From positions 18,166,001-18,230,000 of the forward strand of contig OZ231127.1 in assembly GCA_965153355.1 (NCBI GenBank): 64,000 nt of DNA, in the 5' to 3' direction. Shown one piece after another: positions 44,474 to 52,416 of the stretch. Below the pieces are notes generated by a model that searched no databases, was not told the origin of the DNA, and was given only the letters and a program-made list of their open reading frames with translations. Source of the DNA: Flaccisagitta enflata (Eukaryota > Chaetognatha > Sagittoidea > Aphragmophora). A program made the translations under genes and the position numbers. Every line of letters begins with the position of its first letter. The stretch's first letter is position 1.

Positions 44474-45390
44474 CTGACTAAAACATGACAAACGTATTTA
44501 TCTAACAACGGGGGGATAAGCACTGTCAATGAATTTATTTCATTTTCATTTCATATCATTTCCTGTTCTCTCAGTTTGTTAGAATCACACGTTTGCTTTA
44601 CTTTCATGTTTTTAGCTTTCTATCTTACTTCATTTCATTTCATTTGATTTCCTCATTTCCTTTCATCTTTGTTTCTCAGTTAGAAGGCTCAAATTCAAAG
44701 CAACAATGACATACATTAATAAAAACGATCAGAACGACATACTATACTACTAAAAACTAAACATACTACTAAAAACTAAACATACTACTGAAAACTAGAA
44801 CGAAATAATGACAAAGAAAATGACGGACAGATAAATAGACGGACAGATAAATAGACATATAGAAAATCAGACAGACAGACAAATGACTTCTCAGAGAAAT
44901 CCGTGTGATGGTAACAAGCGGAGTCCTGAGAGAAAAAGAAATATATATCCTATATATTTTCTGCTATTTTGGGTTCTGGTCTTGGTGTTGTCATATTATC
45001 AAATCCGTTTATCTTATTTTGGACGCGTTTCATATTCCCACCTCAATCACGCAAACTCGGCGACAGCAGCAGCAGCAGCATCGGCGGAGATCGCTGCAGC
45101 AGCGGCAGCGGGATCGGCAGCAGCATCGGATGAGGGATCGTTGTTGTTGTTGTTGTTGTCGTTGCTCAAATCGATGAGATTGATGTTGTTGTTGTTGTTG
45201 TTGTTGTTGTTGTCCCTTTGATTTTCATCATGGGCGTTGCCATGACGACGGCAACGACGACGAAAAAAGGCGATGAGGGGCACAAACTTCCCTTTGCGCC
45301 AGAGTGAACGCACTGAATTGAGGTGGAATTATGATCTTGAGTTGCTGTCTTAATATTATCATTATAATATCACTTTGATATAATATGGTC

Positions 45391-45663
45391 TTAAATCTTA
45401 CACGTGCAAAAAATCCAAACGGCAAAAATGAGTGCCGAGATGACGGCCGAAACAATGGTGATCGGCGACGTTGTCGAATGAGATGGAAGCGGCGTCGGCG
45501 GCACCCAGGACGCATTCCTGGACGGAAGCGGCGCAGGAAGCGGCGTCGGCGATGTGGGCGTCGGCGACACAGGATGGAAGGGCACGGTGTTGAAGCGTGG
45601 CGGTGCTGAGGAAAGCATGCGCGCCATCAGCCTCTTCTCCGCGCGAGTCAAATTTGAATTCAT
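45391..45663 (-). CDS. Hypothetical 90-residue protein with a membrane segment
   Basis: From an ATG at 45,663. Proline/serine/threonine-rich stalk (PVSPTPTSPTPLPAPLPS) followed by a hydrophobic segment (TIVSAVISALIFAVWIFC) and a very short tail. The composition could reflect a small type-I-like membrane protein or the end of an unseen exon series, but it may be chance. No family recognised. Confidence 0.2.
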   Translation of the reverse strand: MNSNLTRAEKRLMARMLSSAPPRFNTVPFHPVSPTPTSPTPLPAPLPSRNASWVPPTPLPSHSTTSPITIVSAVISALIFAVWIFCTCKI

Positions 45664-45778
45664 GATACTATTCAAAAAACATGCATTTTACATCTATTTA
45701 TATTATTTGATGAATTTGCTCTGGCAGTTGGTTTTAAGGTTTAAATCAAGTTGATAATGTTGGAATGCTTATATTGGT

Positions 45779-46135
45779 TAGCTGGTGTTGGTTCACTGGT
45801 GTTGGTTGGTTGGTGTTGGTTGGTTGGTGTTGGTTAGCTGGTGTTGGTTAGTTGGTGTTGGTTAGTTGGTATTGGTAAGCTAATGTTGGTTGGCTGGTGT
45901 TGGTTAGCTGGTGTTGGTTAGCTGGTGTTGGTTGGTTGGTGTTGGTTAGCTGGTGTTGGTTAGTTGGTGTTGGTTGGCTGGTGTTGGTTGGCCGGTATTG
46001 GTTAGCTGGTGTTGGTTAGCTGATATTGGTTAGCTGGTGTTGGTTAGTTGGTGTTGGTTAGTTGGTATTGGTAAGCTAATGTTGGTTGGCTGGTGTTGGT
46101 TAGCTGGTGTTGGTCAACTGGTGTTGGTTTGCTTG
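45779..46135. repeat. 14-bp minisatellite TTGGTTAGCTGGTG
   Basis: About 25 diverged units of TGGTGTTGGTTAGC/TGGTGTTGGTTGGT. Confidence 0.95.
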
Positions 46136-46305
46136 GTTGGAGCTCGACCTGATACAAGTGAAGCCTCTTAGGAAATCGGATTATTTATTTAATCACATTA
46201 TCTATCTTATTAATATTGTTTAATATTTTGATGACTGGTTGTGCGCAGTTGGAATTACACCTGTAGGGGCCTCTTGTTGCAAAGTCAGTTTCAAGTTGGT
46301 TGCTT

Positions 46306-46452
46306 TACGTTGTACCTGTAGTCCAGATTTGGTTTAAATTGTACTCGGCAATGTACCTGTAGTCCAGTGATGTAAAAGGTAACTGGTTTAAATTGTACTC
46401 GACATTGTACCTGTAGTCCAAGTCTGATGAAAATGTACTCGGCATCGTGGAA
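46306..46452. repeat. ~57-bp tandem repeat, about 2.5 copies
   Basis: GTACCTGTAGTCCAG followed by GTTTAAATTGTACTCGGC recurs three times. Confidence 0.75.
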
Positions 46453-46921
46453 GTTTTGATTCTGAGTTGTATACAAGTGTTAGTCCAAGAGTACTCGGTA
46501 ATCCAAAGTAATTAACATATTTTGTTATTGTGGTGCTTTCACTCGGTGGAGTGGACAAGTAGTCCTGTATTTACAGTAAGGCCACATGTATTTGGTTAAT
46601 ATCCCATGGATTTGGGTAACAAAATTGTTATTCCAGTAGTCGAAATAGAGAAACAATTACTATTTATGTTAATTTTCCACTGTTACTTTTAACAAATTGT
46701 TAATTAATCCCGTTTGTTGTAGCTACAATATTTACATATTTAATATTCATGCGCATTGTTATTTGTAAATTTACTATGCTTTGTAGAAGAAAATACGTGT
46801 TTTTTCGCGAATTTTTTCGTAGAGAATGACGAATTTATGCAAATGGATTTTCATAACTTTTCTCACAACTAATCATTGGTGTGTGTGGCGTCCTTTTATC
46901 TGTTTTCTCTGAGAAGAATCA

Positions 46922-48634
46922 ATGGTCATTTGGTTTCAGGTCATGGCGTTTCTATTCCTGGTCTCGATCTCAGTGGTCAATTCCCAGTCAGACTCGGTTC
47001 TCTTGGCTGATGAACACGGCTGCAAAGCAATTGAGCTTCAAGGAAAGGTACTTGAAATGAAAGGAGACGGCGTTCTCTACCTGCATTTAGGGGTGAACTC
47101 GATTTTACCACAGATGATAAAAAATGGATATGATGATAAAGAAGATGAGAACGGTCAAAAGTGTCTTTCTAAGATAGAGTCTCGCTGGGGTCAAAGTGTT
47201 GATTTTCTCATAAAGCGTATTCAAGACATTAAGGATCATCAGGAATTCCTTAATTTTTATCTTAAAAATCCATCACGATACAACAGACGTACAAGGTCTA
47301 ACAACGGTTTTGCAGTTGCACTTGGTCTTTTGGATTTAGTTGTAACGGGGGCTTCATATTTTTATACTGATTATCGTTTGCGACAATTAAAGCAGAAGTT
47401 GTCTGACATGGAAGGGAAATTGGAGCAAATTATGATGGATGAACGCTCTTTTACACAAAATCAGCAATATCTCTTTAAAGAGGACGAAATTTTGGGCATC
47501 CATCGTAATTTGATAGTAGAGCAAATGAACAAATTAGAGGAGACTCACTCCTGTGACGTGTTAACTATGAAATTGGACGAACAGATCACCAAAATGGAAA
47601 TTTATTTTGATAGGCTGGTGGAGGCAGCAATGATAAATTCTTTGACTCACTATGTATTAGATATTGTTACGCTGGAACACATGACAAGAGCCAAAAATTT
47701 TGATTATACTCTTTACCGCGTTGCGCCAATCTATCTTTGTTCTCTGTCAAAATTGTCAATCCATTCTGTTACTGATAAAAGTATTACTTTTGTTGTCACG
47801 TACCCGATTATTTCACAAGACCCGGTTTTTCAAGAAGTGGCTTTGATTGAAACATCTGATAACATGCTTGTCTCTCGAAACGACTTGTCTAAGAATTTTA
47901 GATTTTTGATTCCAGCGGACGTTCCATTAGCAAACGCAAAAAACGCGATTGATGATATTAGGTCTTCTGATGCGTGCATTAGGAAGCATGATCTTGTAGC
48001 ATGTTTCAAAAATGTTATCCCACCGACAAACACTTTAAAATGCCTTGATTCTGTTTTGAATGAACGTAAAACTGGATCCTGTTTTGATAAAGGTGACCCC
48101 TCAAAATTCTCTGTCTCTTATGGTAAAGTTGGCGCTTTGATTCAATCACGTGAAACTGGACAAATCATAAACCTAGATAATGGGAAGGTTTTGCTCAATC
48201 TACATGGAAACAAATGTACCTATATTGAAAAAAGGCAAAACCTTGGGATCAAAATGGGGTCAGAAACCTTGAACCTTTATCCAAAGTCTCCAGTGATTGA
48301 TATCAAAACTGCCCGTGCAAGACCACTCAAATTTAGCTCTAGAACGCCCAAGAACTTTACTTTGCCATTTATCCCAAATCCAAAAGTTTTCAAGAATGTT
48401 ACGACTTTTCGTAGTGGCGTTTCTCCACTTTACTACCTCAAGAATCCGTTTGTTGCCGCTTGCGTTATTGTATCATTCATTGGGGTAACAGTCATGTGCG
48501 TTATTTGCTATCTTTGCGTCTCGAAATGTTGCAATCGAAATGGCGGTGTCAATGTCTACAATGGTGTTGACGGGGGAATTGGAGACGAATATTTGAATGT
48601 AGAATCTCATGGAATGCGCAGAAAATGGCAATAG
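46922..48634 (+). CDS. env: Env-like fusion glycoprotein, intact ORF
   Basis: 570-codon ORF of an endogenous-retrovirus-like envelope protein. A signal peptide lies at residues 1-22. Cysteine-containing ectodomain part one follows. A furin-type R-R-T-R site ends at residue 125, immediately followed by a hydrophobic, glycine-containing segment at 126-148, as in class I-like fusion proteins with an internal fusion peptide. A heptad-like helix covers about 152-215, then further conserved-looking cysteines. A transmembrane segment lies at about 508-530, and a short tail carries YLNV, a possible Y-x-x-hydrophobic signal. The architecture matches errantivirus/baculovirus F-type Env. A 3' splice site (TTTGGTTTCAG) ends at 46,939; translation from a spliced mRNA would then start at the second Met, ATG 46,943. 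It has no internal stop or frameshift although the pol upstream is dead. Confidence 0.75.
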   Translation: MVIWFQVMAFLFLVSISVVNSQSDSVLLADEHGCKAIELQGKVLEMKGDGVLYLHLGVNSILPQMIKNGYDDKEDENGQKCLSKIESRWGQSVDFLIKRIQDIKDHQEFLNFYLKNPSRYNRRTRSNNGFAVALGLLDLVVTGASYFYTDYRLRQLKQKLSDMEGKLEQIMMDERSFTQNQQYLFKEDEILGIHRNLIVEQMNKLEETHSCDVLTMKLDEQITKMEIYFDRLVEAAMINSLTHYVLDIVTLEHMTRAKNFDYTLYRVAPIYLCSLSKLSIHSVTDKSITFVVTYPIISQDPVFQEVALIETSDNMLVSRNDLSKNFRFLIPADVPLANAKNAIDDIRSSDACIRKHDLVACFKNVIPPTNTLKCLDSVLNERKTGSCFDKGDPSKFSVSYGKVGALIQSRETGQIINLDNGKVLLNLHGNKCTYIEKRQNLGIKMGSETLNLYPKSPVIDIKTARARPLKFSSRTPKNFTLPFIPNPKVFKNVTTFRSGVSPLYYLKNPFVAACVIVSFIGVTVMCVICYLCVSKCCNRNGGVNVYNGVDGGIGDEYLNVESHGMRRKWQ

Positions 48635-48777
48635 TATCCCCACCCGGCGCTTTTTCCTTTCCAATACAACTAAAAAAGAGTAAACATGCCTCAGAATGTC
48701 AAGGGCATTCAAATTGGAGCAGCGGTAGTTTAAGAAAAATGTGGAAGAAACAGAGAATACAAGGGTCAGACACCCCT

Positions 48778-49156
48778 AACTTTGTTAGCTCATATCTTCC
48801 AAACAAATTGAGCTAATGACCTCAACTTGGGCTCATTTTAAAGAGTAGACGCAGCTCCTTAAAATGAGCCCAAGTTGAGTTTACTAGCTCAATTTGTTTG
48901 GAAGCAGCATTGCTCCAAAGTTGATGTAAGTTTAAACAAAATATGGATTTCACTTATGCAACTTTGCAAGCTTATATCTTCTAAATAAATTGAGCAATTG
49001 ACCTCAACTTGAGCTCATTTTAAAGAGCAGACGGAGCTCTTTAAAATGAGCCCAAGTTGAGGTCATTAGCTCAATTCGTTTGGAAACAGCATTGCTCCAA
49101 AGTTGATGTTACTTTGAGCAAAAAATGGATTTCACTCATGCAACTTTGCAAGCTTA
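48778..49156. repeat. Tandem pair of ~188-bp palindromic units
   Basis: Two consecutive units (about 48,778-48,970 and 48,971-49,156). Each contains the palindrome CTCAACTTGGGCTCATTTTA ... TAAAATGAGCCCAAGTTGAG and then GCATTGCTCCAAAGTTGATG. A third unit begins but is split by the family B element: it resumes at 49,386 with CTAAACAAATTGAGCTAATT. Confidence 0.8.
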
Positions 49157-49385
49157 TTTTTAGTTGCGGACACGCAACTCTATAAGAGGCTTTGTCCGTC
49201 CGTCCGTCCGTCCGTCCGTCCGTCCGTCCGTCCGTTGGTCGGTCCGTGGACACGAGTCGAAAAGTGAGGAAATGAGCGTTTTAGATGCTTTTAGTGCATA
49301 TGAGTGGGGGACTTGTGGTGTAGATTGAGGTTGGATGCCCCTGCCCACCTGTCCGCAACTGATGGCCGTGTATCCGGCCTTGTTT
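49157..49385 (+). mobile_element. Family B short element, best copy
   Basis: TTTTTAGTTGCGGACACGCA then ACTCTATAAGAGGCTTTG, about nine GTCC units, GTCGAAAAGTGAGGAAATGA, and at the far end CCCACCTGTCCGCAACTGAT, GGCCGTGTATCCGGCCTTGT. GTTGCG/CGCAAC forms the near hairpin; the far GTCCGCAAC complements the full 9-nt GTTGCGGAC. It is inserted in a third palindromic unit, giving its boundaries to within a few bases. Confidence 0.8.
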
Positions 49386-49525
49386 CTAAACAAATTGAGC
49401 TAATTACCTGAGTTTGGATACAGGATGGCTCTAGACAGTAATGTGAAACAAATTTTGGAAATTTGGGCTGGGGCAGTTGGGAAGAACTGGTACCAATTTA
49501 GTAGTGTATTGATTTCACGCCTACA

Positions 49526-49670
49526 TTTTTAGTCAGGGACACAACCATTACATACGCTCTTTAGCTAGTCAGTTGGTCAGTCAGTCCATCAGGCTGTACG
49601 TCCATACATCCACCAAAGTCGCTTTTTAAGGTTGTTGGCTCCTGTCCACATCTAAGATTGCCTCGACCCA
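49526..49670 (+). mobile_element. Family B-like short element, degenerate
   Basis: TTTTTAGTCAGGGACACAAC, then a GTCAGTTGGTCAGTCAGTCC tract and CTCCTGTCCACATCTAAGAT. Confidence 0.5.
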
Positions 49671-49732
49671 TACCGAAAATCCCTCGGGCGTTGGCAACTA
49701 AGAAGAAAATGAGACAAACTTTCAGAAATTTT

Positions 49733-49882
49733 TTTTCAGTCGCGGACATGCGACTCTAGAACTTGCAATGTTGCTAGGTCGGTAGGTCGGTAGGTGAGAA
49801 ATATTGTTAAATTGCTAGTGGTTTTTGCATAACAGCACCTGCCCAACCATCCGGGACTGTATTGCTGTGAATCTGGCCTTGT
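49733..49882 (+). mobile_element. Family B short element, small copy
   Basis: TTTTTCAGTCGCGGACATGC, GACTCTAGAACTTGC, a GGTCGGTAGGTCGGTAGG tract, CTGCCCAACCATCCGGGACT and GTGAATCTGGCCTTGTT. The near stem is GTCGCG/TGCGAC and the far copy matches 7 of 9 positions. Confidence 0.65.
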
Positions 49883-50094
49883 TCAGTTTCACTTTAATCT
49901 TTTTCATGAAATCTTGTTTTCATCAAATAGATTTATTGTAAAATTTGAAATTAATTCAAAAAACGAAATAGTACAAAATTCTCAATTCTGAGACAAAATA
50001 TAACAAAGTTCTAATATAATTCTAAAACAAAATATTACAAAATTCTAATATGATTCTAAAAACAAAAATATTATGAAATTCTAATGTAATTCTA

Positions 50095-50326
50095 CTATCT
50101 TAACAAAAAAAAATCTTTCCACCTGAAAACTACCACCAGCTTTGGAAGAGAGCTGCTCTTAAACGGATAAAGCTATAACAACCAGATTGGTCCCATTTGA
50201 AAGATTTGTTTAAACTCATCAATATGAGACCAATCTGTGGTCAGTAGCTTTGTTAGTTAAGGAGCAGCACATTTTCAAAGTTGATGCTTGTTTTGAGGTG
50301 GAAAGATTTTATTTGTGAAGATAGTA
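50095..50326. mobile_element. Fold-back element, ~230 bp
   Basis: ACTATCTTAACAAAA...TCTTTCCACCTGAAAAC at the left pairs with TTTGAGGTGGAAAGA...GAAGATAGT at the right. The centre has CCAGATTGGTCCCATTTG and ATGAGACCAATCTGTGG, the same core motif as the fold-backs at 9.2 and 42.9 kb. Confidence 0.75.
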
Positions 50327-50449
50327 AAACAAAATATTTCAAAATTCTAAAATAATGTTAGAACATTGTCAAATTCTAAAATCTGAATATGCAAGGATAT
50401 AAAATCCATAAGGCCAAAAATACGAAGCAACAGAGGCTAAAGATACAGA

Positions 50450-50757
50450 CTAAAAGGATTCATCATATGCCTCCACTAATGCTGCTTTTGCGCTTCGGCT
50501 TGGTAAGCGCTCAATTGCCTGCCCAACAACACTCAATATGGCCTTAGAATAATCCTCGTTTTTTGCGCCAAAATTCGAGTAGTCACTCGATCTTTCAATC
50601 ATTCTCTCAGTGCTGTCATTTGAGATCGGCAGATTGTGAGCAAAATTGTGAAATCGCTGGTAAGCTGGATTGGACTCGGAGAAGGGCATTCTCCAACAGT
50701 TCGCTAACATGCTTTGCACGTTTATCCCGATAATCTTGAAACCAAACCAGGTCTTAA
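50450..50757 (-). pseudogene. Possible transposon protein C-terminal fragment
   Basis: About 100 open codons ending at 50,450, without a credible ATG start. LPISNDSTERMIERSSDYSN resembles, from memory, the P-x-x-N-D-x-x-E-R block found near the C-terminus of some transposon-encoded proteins in arthropods and molluscs. No other domain is visible. It could be a last exon of an unknown gene. Confidence 0.25.
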
Positions 50758-50893
50758 CCAAAACTCCAGCGCCACCAAGTATCCCTTAGATATGTTTAAG
50801 GCCGCAGCCAAATTTGAAAAATATATGAATGTTTTTGCTTTGTTTTAGGCTTTACACACTCAACACAATATTTCAAAGTAACTGACAATAAAC

Positions 50894-51499
50894 TTAATTA
50901 CCACTGTTTGTAGTGTTCCACAAAGTCATTGCCGGCATAGCTTGCCCATCTTCTGCCACCACCACCACATCCATCCCCTCCTCCTCCTCTGCCGCCTCCT
51001 CCCCATCGACCTGAGAGTCTTGATCTTTGCTTCCGCTGCGATGGTCTGCAGCTTTTAATCGTTCCTGGAGAAGGGCTCTCGCCTCCGGTGGAGCCGGTCC
51101 TCCAAAACCAGGAGTGAAAATGCGACGTGGAAGCGTTTGTGGAAGGACGGATGATCCCGACGACAAGTTGACGATGGAGACGTCGTCGATGGGCCGCTGC
51201 AGCTTCACTCTACGTTGACTTCCTCCCGAGATGGCAATGAGGAGGGGAGGGAGAGCGGAAGAAGCAGCGTGGTCGGCCGGCTGTTGGAGATTTGCCGACT
51301 CATCATCCTTTGTGAGGTTGAGGTCGCCGCTGAAGGCCGCTGTCGTAGCCGCCTCCACCTCTTCCTCAAGCGACGCGACGAAATCTATCTCGATGTCTTC
51401 ATTCCGCACTGGCGACGCCATCAAGCGATCGAGATCGTAAGACCCGGCCGCCGTCGACGCGTCCATTTCGGCTTGAAGACGCTGCGCGCGCGATGGCAT
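50894..51499 (-). CDS. Hypothetical acidic 201-residue protein
   Basis: ATG at 51,499 to TAA at 50,894. The N-terminal basic start (MPSRAQRLQAEMDAS) is followed by acidic stretches (EIDFVASLEEEVEA), a Pro/Arg-rich middle (LPRRIFTPGFGGPAPPEARA) and a strongly acidic run (DGEEAAEEEEGMD) near the C-terminus. No domain recognised, no membrane segment. Base composition (many GTCGACG-type CpGs) resembles the BEL/Pao coding region on the same strand that ends 0.9 kb upstream at 52,417. It could therefore be a third ORF of that element, a fragment of another gag, or an exon of a host gene. A mariner-type MITE lies between the two. Confidence 0.35.
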   Translation of the reverse strand: MPSRAQRLQAEMDASTAAGSYDLDRLMASPVRNEDIEIDFVASLEEEVEAATTAAFSGDLNLTKDDESANLQQPADHAASSALPPLLIAISGGSQRRVKLQRPIDDVSIVNLSSGSSVLPQTLPRRIFTPGFGGPAPPEARALLQERLKAADHRSGSKDQDSQVDGEEAAEEEEGMDVVVVAEDGQAMPAMTLWNTTNSGN

Positions 51500-51636
51500 C
51501 TTGACTCCGACGAATCGACTTCAAGATGCGGACTGACGTGATGATGGAGTTCGACATCAGCGGAAGCTTTTGAAAATCGTAAGACGAATGAACTGTGTTT
51601 GGACGAAAGCATAGGAAATAGCATGATATCTACATA

Positions 51637-52193
51637 CAGTATGTTTCAACTCGTTTGGAACATTATACGATGGCATAACTCTAGAAGTAATAGAGATAAT
51701 TTAGTTCTGAAAAAAGTCTTGCATAGGTGATTGTTTGGCATTTTATGATGATTGATCCCCGTGATTTTTTGGAAAAATCTAATCCCCTTAACATATCATA
51801 AAGTAAAAATAGTGCTTTGCAAAGCAAGTTATAATGTTGTTCAGTGAAAAAAATTGTTTACTTATCTTGCTTTAATCTTTAAAAAATTTTGAGATTTTCA
51901 TACCAGATAGGTTTCAGATATAAGATATTTTGATGTAGTTAATGAAAATAGAGAGAGAAAATTGTCTTTAGATGCAATTTATTGAAAAAAAGGGAGAAAA
52001 ATAACCTTTTTTGCATATTTTGACCAAAACTTCCTCAGGGTGTGAAAAGTATCAAGCTTCTGTAGAAAATCCCTGAGAATTGTTTAGTATGATATGCCAA
52101 ACTATTATCTATACAAGACTTTTTTCAGAATTAAATTATCTTTATTACTTTTAGAGTTATGCCGTCATATAATGTTGAAGTTGAAACATACTG
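51637..52193. mobile_element. Tc1/mariner-type MITE
   Basis: Inverted ends CAGTATGTTTCAACT and AGTTGAAACATACTG, flanked by TA on both sides (51,635-51,636 and 52,194-52,195). Arm homology extends about 100 bp (CTCTAGAAGTAATAGAGATA against its partner). The interior is AT-rich and non-coding. The starting CAGT and TA duplication fit Tc1/mariner. Confidence 0.75.
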
Positions 52194-52416
52194 TATATAC
52201 AAAGCATTGAACCAATGTTTAATTTGCATGAAAATGAACATCACAAAGTGCCAATATGAGGAAAGAGTTGAATGCATGGATGAATAGAACCAAATATGAA
52301 GACGTACATCTCTTTATGTCAGTTATGAGCAAACAGAGCAACAATCATTCACATCTATAGTTACTAATGGACAGGCCCATGCGCCTAAATCTCTCTCTCT
52401 CAAAACTTAGCGTTTT

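Larger units (their letters stand above)
44474..46921. other. Repeat-filled gap between pol and env
   Basis: No LTR or gene linking the two was found. It contains a pyrimidine-rich run (44,520-44,690), a TACTACTAAAAACTAAACA triplication (44,743-44,800), GCA/GTT triplet repeats (45,063-45,215), a weak minus-strand ORF, a 14-bp minisatellite and a ~57-bp tandem repeat. Confidence 0.5.
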
